The position numbers and the translations under genes are program-made. From Siphonodentalium dalli (taxonomy: Eukaryota; Mollusca; Scaphopoda; Gadilida; Siphonodentaliidae): a DNA stretch of 64,000 bases. The notes beneath the pieces are model-generated. The model worked only from the letters and a program-made list of their open reading frames with translations, was not told the DNA's origin and made no database searches. Location: contig CP136065.1 of the NCBI GenBank assembly GCA_032622095.1, positions 214,502,151 to 214,566,150 of the forward strand, read 5' to 3'. Shown here piece by piece: positions 45,696 to 57,204 of the stretch. How positions within the stretch are numbered: the stretch's first letter is position 1; the number at the start of each line of letters is the position of its first letter.

Positions 45696-46151
45696 GCTGT
45701 ATTAATGGTTACTATGGTACGACCTATCCCGGTGGCTGCTCGCTTCGGTGCGATGAACGGCGATGCAGTGGAACTAGTAGTTGCTGGGGATTCACTGGAC
45801 TATGTACTAGTGGCTGTCAAGACGGGTGGTTTGGGGTCGACTGCACGATGAAGTGCCCAAGTTTGTGTCAGCAATGTAACCAGATTACGGGACAATGTGA
45901 GCAGTGTAGATCCGGAGTATATCACTTGGCTGGTAACTGCACCAATCTATGCGATGACCGGCATTGTTCATCATCTGTGGATAGTTGCCCGAACGATGGG
46001 AGGTGTTCATGGTGCGCAGGTAGATACCACGGAACCGATTGCAAACTGAAATGTAGTACGAACTGCGCCGGTGGGAATTGTCATCAATACAATGCTAGCT
46101 GTTCATGGGGATGTTTGGATGGATGGTATGGGGACCGCTGTGTTGCAAAAC
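45696..46151 (+). CDS. Receptor exon: EGF-like / laminin-type Cys-rich repeats
   Basis: The 456-base exon has acceptor TTTTCAG and donor GTGAGT and is open throughout, phase 1 at both ends. It encodes about 152 residues with over 25 cysteines in repeated C-x(n)-GYYG or GWFG-x2-C patterns (CINGYYG, DGWFGVDC, GRYHGTDC, DGWYGDRC). This is the MEGF/scavenger-receptor-F style of tandem EGF-like modules seen in phagocytic and adhesion receptors. These repeats form an extracellular stalk between the fucolectin-like head and the membrane. It lies upstream of a transmembrane exon on the same strand. Confidence 0.88.
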
Positions 46152-47164
46152 GTGAGTTTCGCCATAATTATATGTACATATTTTTTTACATACAATTTGT
46201 AGTTCATGGAATGTGAGTGTGTATCACATCTTATGACATATTTCAGGCGGGCCTTAGCCACAACACTTGTCTTAACCCTGTTAACATATGCCAGTTACGC
46301 AAGTGTTTTAATACATGGACTCGTTTTGGTGAAATCGTGGTTTGATCGGTAAAGTTGAGTAAACTGAATAGACCAAAACATTACCAATTTCATTTTTTCG
46401 CTTTCCTCTGATTCCCACACATCCCACCATTTCTCTTGGATGTATTCAGCTATGCTTCCATGTGATGGAAGACCCTCAGTTTGTCGCTTTATCGCAACTG
46501 AAGGGACATCTTTGCATTTTTACACCTATCATTTTTTGTATTTTTCTCAATCATAGGATATAACGTACTTGACTGTCTTAAATATTACCTCAATAGCTAC
46601 CTTTTATATTTCGGGCTCTGGGTTTTCATAACAAACAACATACGACGACTACCTTGGTTTGTGCACTCACGGTTGGGGGATTCATTTTATGGAATCCTGG
46701 AGAGGGGGGGTTACCTAATAGGCTAGCACCAACTGGTGTCACTCAATTCCGTTATCAACGATTCCAATTGTATTTTTTTTTTGCAGTTGTATACGTTGGA
46801 ACTATATGTAATATGCCCCAGGCGAAATATATTGGAATATGTTGGTGTGGACACTGGGTGGTCATTATATAATATTCAATATTTATGGGTTGCAATTTTA
46901 TCTTGTATGATATTTGTTTGATTTTCACTAAACTAATATGCACAAAATAGCCATGTTGCATAAGGCCAATAACGTAGGCATGTACAAAAAACATTGTGTG
47001 ATAGTAAATTGTAGTATTTTGCAGTCACATCCATATAAGGGAAAACGTTAGTGTAAAAGCTTCAAACAGAGTTGACAAGAGAAGACCCGAATTATAGTCT
47101 CCTGCCATTAAACGGGTTGTGGAATTGATGTAACTGACTGTTTATCTTGTTTCGCACTCTCCAG
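46152..47164. other. Intron
   Basis: Nothing else recognised. Confidence 0.5.
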
Positions 47165-47288
47165 CTGATTGTGGTCCAATTGCCTGTGGTCCCGTGGTCG
47201 GTGCATTAGTCATCGTGCTAGCATGTGTTGTCGGTCTGTGTGTCGTCGCTATCGTCCTTGTCGTTATTCTACCACGCCTGATCCACAG
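47165..47288 (+). CDS. Receptor exon: transmembrane segment
   Basis: The acceptor CTCCAG and donor GTGAGC flank 124 bases. Joined to the EGF exon in phase 1, it encodes a short Cys-containing linker (DCGPIACGP), then a hydrophobic run of about 27 residues rich in Val, Leu, Ile, Ala and Cys, then a positive stop-transfer start (PRLIH and following basic residues in the next exon). This fits a type I single-pass receptor. Confidence 0.85.
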
Positions 47289-47859
47289 GTGAGCCAAAAA
47301 GAACACATATAATTGTTCCATATGATATTAAGTACGTGCAACCGATATGCTTTTAGAGTCGTGTTGATAGAGTTAAATAACAACGATGCTTACTGACTGC
47401 TGTGGTATATTAAATACATGCAAGTTTGCAGATACGTCTTTGTTGACTTTTGAGTCACGACGAAATGAAGTACGTGGTTTATAAAATAGTCTAGGTTTAT
47501 GAGTATGACTGTTACAGTTCCTATCGCAATCACTTGTTAGTTTTAAACTTATATCGATAACAGCTCACCCGTAAGAGTTGTTGGGTTGGCAATAAATATA
47601 ATATTGTTAACATATTTCTGAATGATGTTGCGATAAGCTAAAACAGATCAATGACTTACATTGTGGACCGGAATGCACAATGCATTGTGGTTTTCGTGTT
47701 AATACAAGGCCAACTTACCCTCAGTTTCATTTTCGTATTGACATTGACATAGTCTGACCACCGATATTCATCCGTACATAAGATTATATTCTAATTTGAT
47801 TATATATAGTTGACTATTGCGTTGGTGGTATCATTTAGTTTGTTACTATATCGTTGCAG
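47289..47859. other. Intron
   Basis: Nothing else recognised. Confidence 0.5.
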
Positions 47860-47918
47860 TCGGAGGAAAAAACACCACAATTCGAATGTATCGCACAGGA
47901 ATGAAGCATATTCATCAG
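47860..47918 (+). CDS. Receptor exon: juxtamembrane cytoplasmic segment
   Basis: This is a 59-base exon between TTGCAG and GTAAGA whose phase (2 in, 1 out) matches both neighbours. It encodes RRKKHHNSNVSHRNEAYSS, a basic stop-transfer cluster directly after the membrane segment and a Tyr that could be phosphorylated. Confidence 0.75.
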
Positions 47919-48434
47919 GTAAGAACGTCGTACCATTTAGTTCCTGCTGTTTCATGTATTTATGCTCCTAGTTGTTACCGAGGACTGGGCAGGATGTGTG
48001 AAACAACCCTCATGGTACATGCACAGCGAACAAGAGATTGAAAGTGATATAATTTTATATACTATGCTGGCATGACTCTCCAGCCTATAAAAGCATATAT
48101 ATATACAGAATAGGTGGGGCAGCCCGTGGGCTGAGGCCCCCACAAATGAATAAAATGTGAAATGAATGTAACGTGTTATCCGTGCGTGGGTGGGTGGGTG
48201 GGATCTTCAGAGCAGGTGTTTTATAAACTCGAACTCGGTGTAGTGGAAGTGGATGTGTTCTCCGAGTTTCAATTAGTTATACCGTGAGGTCTTTCTGCCG
48301 AATTCGTTGCTCATTGGATGAAGCGTTCTGTCGCTCATCCTGAAATTGAAGGAAGCATTCCTCGCACGGCCGATGGTACCATGAAACGAATTGGTGCTAG
48401 ATCGCATAAAGATGTTTATGCATTGTATGCATAA

Positions 48435-48830
48435 ACTGTATATATGTTAGAGGTAACATCTCCTCATTGATACCATTTAATTCATGCTTCATAAATACGG
48501 GTTAGAGGTAACATCTCCTCATTGATACCATTTAATGCATGTTTCATGTATATGTTAGAGGGAACGTCTCCTTACTGATACCATTTAATTCATGTTTCAT
48601 ATATATAGGTTAGAGGTAAGGTCTCCTCGTTGATACCATTTAATTCATATTTCATGTATATGTTAGAGGGAACGTCTCATCACTGATACCATTCAGTTCA
48701 TGTTTCATGCATATATGTTGGTGTGAACGTCTCCCTACTGATACCATTTAATTAATGTTTCATGTATATATGTTGGTGTGAACGTCTCCCTTCTGATACC
48801 ATTTAATTTATGTTTCATGTATATATTTAT
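48435..48830. repeat. About 60-bp minisatellite, seven copies
   Basis: Each unit has GTTAGAGG(T/G)AACATCTCC or GTTGGTGTGAACGTCTCC, then CTGATACCATTTAATTCATG and TTTCATGTATATA. Copies diverge left to right, from TTAGAGG to TTGGTGTG forms. Confidence 0.85.
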
Positions 48831-48837
48831 TGACGAG

Positions 48838-49030
48838 TTGTTATCTGAACATGTCCCACCAATGCATATGAATCATTCTGCTCTTGTATTATCTTTTTTC
48901 TGTCTGTCGTCTGTTTTTATTACATGAATACTCCTCCAAATGAATAATAGACCATTCCATTGTATACTGTTATAAATAAATGGGAGAATCCATTTAGCAT
49001 AGGGAGGGTTAATTCCTGTTTCATATATAT
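48838..49030. repeat. Dispersed repeat copy (pair with 51546-51710)
   Basis: TATCTGAACATGTCCCACCA, CTCCTCCAAATG and GGGAGAATCCATTTAG occur in the same order as at 51546-51710. A shorter relative is near 1605-1640. The family was not identified. Confidence 0.65.
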
Positions 49031-50511
49031 ATATGGAATGATAATTTTCAATCTTATGGTTGGACGAAACTGCTAACACTTAAAGATACTGCTTCGTCTA
49101 TTAGGCAATTGCAGCATGAAAAGTGCTTGAAATGAACTTCATTCGTAGCTCTGTGAATACCACAAATATAGCTGATATAATACGATGTAGATGAGAATGA
49201 TATCATATTTTCAATAACTATTTAATCATCAACGTTAATTGGCAACAAACCGTAACATTTCTGTATATATATAGTCTTACAACCTTTCTCATGCGGGCAT
49301 TGATAAGGATTGTGTTTTACTATTAATGAAAGAAAACAATAGTAACAGTGTATGAGACAAATACATACATAACAATCACACGCCCACATTCAAAGACATT
49401 CTCCCAAGTGAGATAGATAATCCCCCTGGGACGACTCTCTCATTTGAGACATCACGGATATGAGATTCATGCAAGTGTAGCACTCTGTATATCAATTTAT
49501 ATATTTACTGATGATGATTGACGATTCCGTTAGCTTGGGAATACGCATGCAAACCATGACACGTGTACTTGAGTTATAATGAAGAAATTCATGAGCATTT
49601 TGTGTCAAAAGTCCGCTATTCATAAAAAGTCAGGTAAGCTACTTTAAAATTTCACATTTATTTGGCGAGCAGGTTGATAGGGCAGCGATCACGCGAATGA
49701 GATAACTCGGCTTCCGGCAGGCCTACGCTCCTTATACTGTGCGATTTTAACACTAGTCAATGGTCAGATTTCGGTTTTGCACGTTGCATCATTTCAAAAA
49801 CAATATCGCATTTGTCATCAGTATCTGGTATGATAATCATCCATTCTTAACTCTGTTATGTTATATATACGTAGCAATAGATGTTCATCGAATTTGTTAT
49901 ATTTATAAAATTGCACATAAATTCACATATATTCACACTCTGTATTCACTTGAATGCGGTTCGGTGTCACGCCACGATTTCATCATGGAGCTTATTTCAA
50001 AGTAATTATATTATTTCTCCATGTTATCAAGTCAGATATTCAGTCATATCGTTATCGAAGTAAATGGAGCATAGATGCAGTGATGTTATGAGAAAGTGTC
50101 GCACAAAAGTACACCTCTACGAAATTTCTATATGCCAACACTCCGATAAAGAGTCATCACCGCCAAAAAATCGCTTCTTTAAGTTTTGGTGGCGTTAACC
50201 ATGCTTAGACAATTCGGCATCAACCCATAAAATTATAATTGAGAATGTATGTGTGCCTCGAGATATCACTACCGTTGTTAACCCATTATTTCGTACCCGG
50301 AGTTGTAATTGTTTCAATTCTTCTCCAAATACCACTATTATATTTGTTGGGTGTTGAAACGTGCGTACAATATTAACGCACTGTACGTATAAATGTGTAA
50401 ATGTGGGTATGGTTGTACATACGGCTCCTGTCACGTTCCGTACAAACGGTTCATCTCTCACACCAGACTGGCAGTGAACATAGTAATTGCATGTGTTATG
50501 TTATTTTTCAG

Positions 50512-50549
50512 ATAATTATGTCCATCCAGTAATTACCCGACCCATAGAG
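50512..50549 (+). CDS. Receptor exon: short cytoplasmic segment
   Basis: This is a 38-base micro-exon flanked by TTTTTCAG and GTAAGC. It completes the split codon from the previous exon and encodes DNYVHPVITRPIE, ending in phase 0. Signals are strong and the phase is right, but short exons are easy to over-call. Confidence 0.65.
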
Positions 50550-51282
50550 GTAAGCGCCATTAACAGTATCAGGTGTCAACATGGTTTTTTCATTCGGCTT
50601 GTTTTCCTCAACTCAATGCAATAGTTGTATTCATTTCTGTTTCAATATTATTGCCCTATAGTTGGACTTTATGACCACACAACAGTTGGAATTGTCTGAT
50701 TAGGAAAATATGTTATCGTTGCTCTAAGATACATTAACGTTAGTTGAATTCCTCAACCAATGATGTATTACAACCTTTCACCAGTTAATATTAGTTTACA
50801 ATCATCACAGCAAACTGCAAGGCAGAATTAAGTCACCTCCCTACGATGGACTGGGCACCGCCATCACGTATATTTTGTTATTAAATTTAACTTTTATTTA
50901 ACATTGCTGTCAGTTACAATTCATTCTGGCCAATTTTCAAAATAATATGGACAGTTTGCTTGCTCAGAATAATACAGAATGAATTGTAACCAAGCAATGT
51001 CTTAATAAAACATGAGATATTTCCTCACATGTTGTGTACGTGATCAGGCGTATGAGGGGACTGAACTCTGCCTTGCTATTTGTCATCAGCTGTAAATAAG
51101 TTACTTTATTGTGTCACTTTGTTAAACTGTGTAATAATGTCTGTAACAACGTATACATGAGATATCATTTAGTTGTGTAACTTGTGCCATAATCCACTGT
51201 GTATCATACTACAAATACAATACAGGGTCAAATGTTGAATTGTGCGGTTAATTCTCAACTGATTTTTTCGTTTGACATTTAG
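50550..51282. other. Intron with a small inverted-repeat element
   Basis: It contains the MITE-like repeat at 50899-51000 and nothing else recognised. Confidence 0.45.
50899..51000. mobile_element. MITE-like inverted repeat
   Basis: ACATTGCTGTCAGTTACAAT and ATTGTAACCAAGCAATGT, each extended by TCATTCTG/CAGAATGA, face each other about 40 bases apart. Confidence 0.7.
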
Positions 51283-51350
51283 AATGAATCCAGTCAAACG
51301 GTTGGCGTTAACACAGTTAATGAATCTGATCATATGGCTTATATTCTCTT
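51283..51350 (+). CDS. Possible alternative receptor exon: cytoplasmic tail
   Basis: The acceptor GACATTTAG and donor GTATGT bound 68 bases reading NESSQTVGVNTVNESDHMAY and ending in phase 2. Including it forces the last exon into a different frame, so it is either an alternative exon or a false call. The MAYILL end contains a YxxL-like motif. Confidence 0.4.
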
Positions 51351-51545
51351 GTATGTTAAATCATATATATTTCTTTGGAGATATGGGCCAATGTTCATGT
51401 ATTAGGATGGTGTGTTTGTGATATTGTTAGTGATTATGAGGGGATTCTAAATCTAAACATCGGTTCAACCGTCATATACTAAATTTTCATTAATGAATAG
51501 TTCCCTTAGGAAATGTTCAGATAATAAGGACCGTCTTTTGTTGAA

Positions 51546-51710
51546 CTTATTATATGAACATTTTCCACCAATAAATATGAAATCCTTCTGCACACATATT
51601 GTATTTTCCTCCAAATGTTTAATCTACCATTCCAGTGTGTACTTTTATAACTAAATGGTGGGAGAATCCATTTAGTATAGAAAGTGTTAAACTGCAGCTT
51701 GATATATCTT
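51546..51710. repeat. Dispersed repeat copy (pair with 48838-49030)
   Basis: GAACATTTTCCACCAATAAA, TTTTCCTCCAAATG and GGGAGAATCCATTTAG match the other copy in order and spacing. Confidence 0.65.
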
Positions 51711-52217
51711 ACACACGAGAACAGAGGTGTGTATGACACAATAGAGAGGTTTATATTGAATACGTCCGACTTCGTTCCGTGTATCATTGACTGACTAGAT
51801 TTGTTGAATGTTGATGAAATTCGTGTTGAAAAAGGATATAACTGTCTGGGGTCAATATACAGTATAGTATTAATCCCACTTCGGGCACAGCTAATTATAT
51901 TATGTTATCGTTGGCGTGTGAATTTGTTTTTCAGTCTAAACTCCATCTTTGTGTAACTTAGGTTTTCTCTGGGAAACCATACTGTGTCCATGCATACTTT
52001 ACCATATCAACCGATGGTGCTACTAAACCGGGGCATATCTAGAATGATACTGATGTTGAAATAGCCGCCCACTTTGATGTGGTCATATTCACATAGCCCA
52101 TGCTAGTTACAATAAATCACGAACGGTGATTGGTCACCTACAAATTTAGCCATACATGTTATATTCCAATAAAACACACAAGAACACGATCTTACGTCAC
52201 ATCCTGCTGACCGCGTT

Positions 52218-52316
52218 TACACCACAGGTCCCCTGGTGCGATACCACCCCTACAAGTATATATACTAATACATATATACTTGTAGGGGTGGTATCGCACC
52301 CGGGGACCTGTGGTTT
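52218..52316. repeat. Hairpin of 45-bp arms
   Basis: ACCACAGGTCCCC, GGTGCGATACCACCCCTACA and AGTATATA are followed, after a short AT spacer, by their near-perfect complement. One extra base in the right arm breaks the pairing. It lies in the last receptor intron. Confidence 0.85.
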
Positions 52317-52714
52317 ACACATACCGACTGGCACAGACTACAGTAAATACACGTTTACACATACCGACGTGAACTGTTCTCCACACGCCATTAAAATCCG
52401 ACACATAAATCTAAATTTCAGGAGCGGCGTTTCACTCTAACGTTGCCATTGAATAATCCCTCCATACTAACTAACAAGGTGGCTGTTACATGAACACCCC
52501 ATTGTACGACACACCTGACATTATTTTTCTTTTCTCCAAACTGTGGGGAGAGATACATGCATGCCATACACACATCGCCATTTCGAATGCTATGTATGTT
52601 TCGACTAGTATATTAGCTTGTGTGATACATGTGTTCTTTGTACTAATATATTTCATTAGTTTGTGTGATACACGTGTTCTATAAGATAACCTATTTATGA
52701 CCACGTTCTTTTAG

Positions 52715-52820
52715 GACAATGAATACATTGAAGTTCAGAATCTGGGTCAGGCCTGAGCTGGTGATGCGTCTGGAGAAGAGGAGTGTGTGTTACGATCAAC
52801 CTGGCAACAGCAACTCATAA
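52715..52820 (+). CDS. Receptor last exon: cytoplasmic tail and stop
   Basis: The acceptor is TTCTTTTAG. Spliced from the 50512 exon (phase 0) it reads DNEYIEVQNLGQA and stops at 52754-52756, giving a short tail with a Tyr in EYIEV. Spliced from the 51283 exon (phase 2) it reads another frame to TAA at 52818-52820, about 34 residues. Both are open. I prefer the first because it needs only the better supported exons. Confidence 0.55.
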
Positions 52821-53084
52821 GTCTAAGATAAACGTCGTCCATAAATATAACATTAGTCATGGTCAGTCGATTAAGGGGAACACATCTGGCTTGTTTCAGC
52901 AAAGATTACCTTCACAATTAAAAAGAAAGATTCATAGACACCCTCTCTAACAACCCCTGTTGCTATTCTGGAAATCCATGCGAAAACAACTGACCACTAC
53001 TTCTGGATGTGTCTCCTATTCCACACGGAACGAATGGAAATGTGTCAAAATTTATATAAAGAAGGACTGATTATTACACATATA
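52821..53084. other. Likely 3' untranslated region or downstream DNA
   Basis: No clear AATAAA was found close to the stop, so the transcript end is not placed. Confidence 0.35.
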
Positions 53085-53560
53085 ACCTACATACCTTTCG
53101 CAATTACCGACACCTCGATTATATGAAATATAATTCTCTTCAAGATAGTCCACCGATGAGTTATAACTGCAACAAAATGATTCGAAATCGGATAGATCTG
53201 AGAAAATCAGGATAGACATGTATCTTATGGAAATTACCAACAACCCTGCTTGACACCCCAACCGAACACCCTTACGCACACTACTGCTTGGCAATGTACA
53301 TGTGTTAAACTTGTATCATAAACTACATTTTTTTTCGGAATTTCCCACACCTCGATTATATAAAATAGAATTATCTTTAAGATAGTCCACGGTTTATAAC
53401 TGCAACAAATCGATTCGAATTCGGTATATAGATCTAAGAGAATCAGGATACGCGTTTATCTTAAACAAATTATCTACAAAACTGTTTGGCCCCTCCCATC
53501 TGAACCGTCTTACATACGATACTGCTAAGGCAATGTACATAATTATATTAAACTTGTATG
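53085..53560. repeat. Diverged tandem duplication of about 240 bp
   Basis: ACACCTCGATTATAT, AAGATAGTCCAC, TTATAACTGCAACAAA, GAGAATCAGGATA and GGCAATGTACAT appear in the same order in 53085-53320 and 53330-53560, with small indels. Confidence 0.8.
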
Positions 53561-54390
53561 ATAGCAACCACAACGCGCCGCAGGCGCGTTGTTGCTTTTC
53601 ATGTTTAGGCGTGAATGACGTCATTAATTTTTACAATACCATGAAACAGAATTTCGACGCGATGAAAATCCGGACAAGAAAAATGGGTTAAAAATCACGT
53701 GACTTCCGCTCCGCTTTTGCGAAGCATTGTGGGAAAATTTATCCAGAGGTCACAGGTCGAAGAGTTCAGAATGTCGCTGATACATTGTTCATTGATTTGT
53801 TAGGCGAGTTGAACAACTCAATTCTCAACTGTCCCTACCAAATGACCGGCATCATTATAGTGTGATTTAACAACAGTGATTTTTCAAACAACACCACGAT
53901 GAATCAATTTGGAGTTAAGCATCGCAATTTTTCGACAGTAGGCGATGCAAAAGTATTCGAACTAATCACTAAATCTGACACTTGAAGTGACAGTGTCAAA
54001 GTTGAAAGCGCATTTGATTTTCTACCTCACCCACGAACCAGTTTCGTCAACACCGAGGACAACATCAAGCAAATTATTACAGTACCATGAAACAGAGTGA
54101 TCACAGAACACAACGATAGAGTGATCACAGAACACAACAATTTCGCCAACATTTCAACAACTTGAACTTGAAGATGATCATTTTATTGAATATTCATATT
54201 GGCGTTGACCTGTTGTTGACATTGTGAATGTCACATGTGTGATTTGTTCTCTGGATTAAAACAAGACTCCAGCTTAAACTAACAGCCGAATGGTAAGTGC
54301 ATAGCCATAGACTACACTGTATGCAGTATGCATCAAATTCAATCCATCATGGATGATGTAGTGAACGTTCAGTCTCAGATCAATCTCGTT
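53561..54390. other. Spacer with a short GC hairpin
   Basis: CAACGCGCC and GGCGCGTTG form a hairpin at about 53575-53593. No gene seen. Confidence 0.4.
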
Positions 54391-54755
54391 CAGACCAATC
54401 TCAATACAGACTACAGTTGTATCCTTTTAGTACCCTGCTGGACAAAACAACTGTCCATTTAACTGCGGTGTGGTTAGCATTGCCACCGCTGCCGAAATGC
54501 AACTACACTGCGGCTCCACCAGCTAACTACAGTTGGGCCGTGGTGTACTTTCATTAAAATTAAACCGAAAAAAGACGACACAAACCAGAAATCTAACCAC
54601 GGCGTACATGTCATTCGACCATGAGGGTACTAGTAGTTGCTGTTCGGCCGCAGTGAATTTGCCGTTAACTGCAGTTACAAACTCTTGACACCGCGGCCGA
54701 ACGGCAAATACACCACGGTACCAATGGACACTTGCTTTGTCCAGCGGGGTATGCT
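54391..54755. mobile_element. MITE with TACCCTGCTGGACAAAACAA ends, copy 1
   Basis: TACCCTGCTGGACAAAACAA and CTGTCCA at about 54429 are mirrored by TGGACACTTGCTTTGTCCAG then CGGGGTA ending near 54751. The interior is rich in GCGGTG, CGGCCG and CCACCG words that pair with each other. No coding frame. The preceding word CAATCTCAATACAGACTACA is repeated before copy 2, so the flanks were duplicated together. Confidence 0.75.
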
Positions 54756-54841
54756 TGGGGCCCCGGAATGCATAGCAGTGACTGGTAGGCTTAAGCATAC
54801 CGTACTTGGCTGTTGGTACAAAAGTTTGCTGGAATGTGCAT

Positions 54842-55631
54842 ACTACAGTACCCTGCTGGACAAAACAAGTGTCCACTTAACCGCGTTGCCAATCTCAATA
54901 CAGACTACAGTTGTATCCTTTCAGTACCCTGCTGGACAAAACAACTGTCCATTTAACTGCGGTGTGGTTAGCATTGCCACCGCTGCCGAAATGCAACTAC
55001 ACCGCGGCTCCACCGGCTAACTACAGTTGGGTTGCCGTGTACTTGCCATTTGGCCATGGTGTACCGCTATACTTAAAGTAATTGACCACCAACAACGTGG
55101 TGTCACCCCGTTAATATGGCGGTACTATACCGCTGTATCCTCCAATACTGCGGTACTGATACCGCTTGTTAACGCGAACAAGTATGTGTGAGTAAATACC
55201 TCCCCTCCAACAGTTCCATGAAAATCACCGCGGTATTCAACAAAATTAATGCGGTGCCCGCTAAAAGACCGCGGTATCATTATCGCCCAATACCGTAACT
55301 CCACCGCCATGACCGTCTTGATACCACTACCGTTTATTACCGGTATCACCGCGGTCAAGACCGGGGTATCACCCCGTTTTTCTGGTCAATTACTTTGAGA
55401 ATAGCGGTAGTTGCCGCTGTGTACGTTCATTACACTGAAAAAAGATGATACGAACCAGAAATCTAACCATGGTGTACATGCGGTCCGGCCGCGGTGTAGT
55501 TGCCGTTCGCCAATGGTGTACCGTACTTGCCGTTCGGCCGCGGTGCTCAACTGCAGTTCCAAAATCTGACACCGCGGCCGAATGGCAAATACACCGCAAT
55601 GACATTGGACACTTGTTTTGTCAAGCAGGGT
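54842..55631. mobile_element. MITE with TACCCTGCTGGACAAAACAA ends, copy 2, split by another MITE
   Basis: A short fragment at 54845-54890 precedes the main copy, whose left part is at about 54922-55072 and right part at 55397-55631 (ending GACACTTGTTTTGTCAAGCA then GGGTA). The halves are complementary in content to copy 1. Between them sits the 55073-55398 element. Confidence 0.75.
55073..55398. mobile_element. Nested MITE with AAAGTAATTGACCA ends
   Basis: CTTAAAGTAATTGACCACC at the left is mirrored by GGTCAATTACTTTGAG at the right. The interior is dense in ACCGCGGT and TACCGCGGTA palindromes. Its terminal word CAAAGTAATTGACCA is shared with the 129-bp MITEs at 38197 and 38372, though the CAGTAATG tip is absent. 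Confidence 0.75.
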
Positions 55632-57199
55632 ATGTAAATAAAATAGTGAACTTGGAAGTTGGAAAACCCGATTTAAATACATGCATGTACCTGTAGTACA
55701 TGTATAAAACTTATTCTTCCACCCAAAAAATATATATATATTAATGGAATGACTAGAGATGGCGAAATAATTAGCGTTAGTTGATCCCCAATTGTCGCAT
55801 CCCGAATCGAAATGTAAAAACATGTATTTACAATTAAGCGTAGTTACTAGTTCAGACGAAGATATCTACGGTATGGTGTAATATGGTCGATTTAATTTTC
55901 TATGATATTTTCGGGTGGAGGAATCGGGTCCGACAAAATCGTGGATAGATTGTTCCCATGATTGCAGTGTCGCCTTACCGGTACATTGTACATGATGATT
56001 GTGACATTGATGTTGTTGTAGATTGAGATTGACTACCCTGTGAATGTGTGATCTTTCCAGCCATTATTTTTATGTACCGGTGCACACAACTGCGATTACT
56101 TCGCAATTGATGGTTTCCAAGGATATTTATATGAGCAAGTGCAGTCTAACTACCAGTTTAATACTTACTTACATGTATGGAACTCCTTCCACTTACGAAA
56201 TCTTGAATCGTCGTCGTCCGAATTTTCACTTGAGTGACAATGAAATCAGACTGACCATCATACTGACCAGTATTAAGTATAATTCTTTATTACTAGTACT
56301 AGTACCCGGTACATGCATGATGCAGGCCTACCTTTATAATTATTAATTTAATAAATGGAGAAAAAAAGGTTAACAATAAGTTAATTACCAGGTTGGACAC
56401 ATCCTGATTTGAACCACATCTACACGTACCGGTACATGTACATCATGTGATTTTATAAGCCTACCAATTCTGAAGGGGTCGCTCTCACCGAAAAAATGCT
56501 GAAGGGTACACACGTTTTGAAAATGTGCTGAAGGTACATTTTTAAATCTCGTTCTAAATGATGTTTATTATTCGTACCGGTATCTGCCATGATTATTGTT
56601 AAACTAGAGGATGATTGTTTGCGTTCCAATGAACATCAAAATGAACTGAAAATAAACTGCTAATGGGCGTCAGAACAACAGTTTAGTTATGGTGTTAATG
56701 CCAATCACAAACCTTGTGTACCCTTCAGCACATTTTCAAATCCTGTGTACTCTTGAACTTCAGCAGGTTTTTTTTGTGGGAATGACCCCTTCAGTCCTAC
56801 ATGTATTACTATCAGGTACCTGTATTGTGAACAACTGATCAATCAATCCTTCCAAGGAGACGAGAGCAACTGTTCTCGCACTCGTACATGTGTGCACTCG
56901 CAATTTTTAAATCAGGGGTGCTAAATTTCGCACTCGTCTCTATTGTAAAAATGTCTATAGTCACTGTAATGTCCCTTATGACACCCCGTCATACATGTAT
57001 ATTGTTGACCCTACCCCTGCCTCGAATATGGGTGACGGGATTGGTAAAACATCAACCCTGGCTCAAAATGCAAAGTTTGAGGGCCTGTAATCTTGTATCA
57101 GTAAATTTTAGACCAATCGGTCTTATCAAATCAAACAGTGGTTCACCCGACCTGTTATGGTATGTACATGTATACAGTCTATACCGTATATAAAATTTG
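55632..57199. other. Gene-free spacer
   Basis: No gene or array recognised. GTACCGGTA-type palindromes are scattered. Confidence 0.4.
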
Positions 57200-57204
57200 A
57201 ATGA

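Larger units (their letters stand above)
47919..50511. other. Intron with a minisatellite and a dispersed repeat
   Basis: It contains the array at 48435-48830 and the dispersed repeat at 48838-49030. The rest is featureless. Confidence 0.5.

Noticed and set aside
54523-55020. Overlapping frames of 117 and 127 codons on opposite strands
   Set aside because: They lie within MITE copies whose inverted structure makes both strands read alike. No domain.
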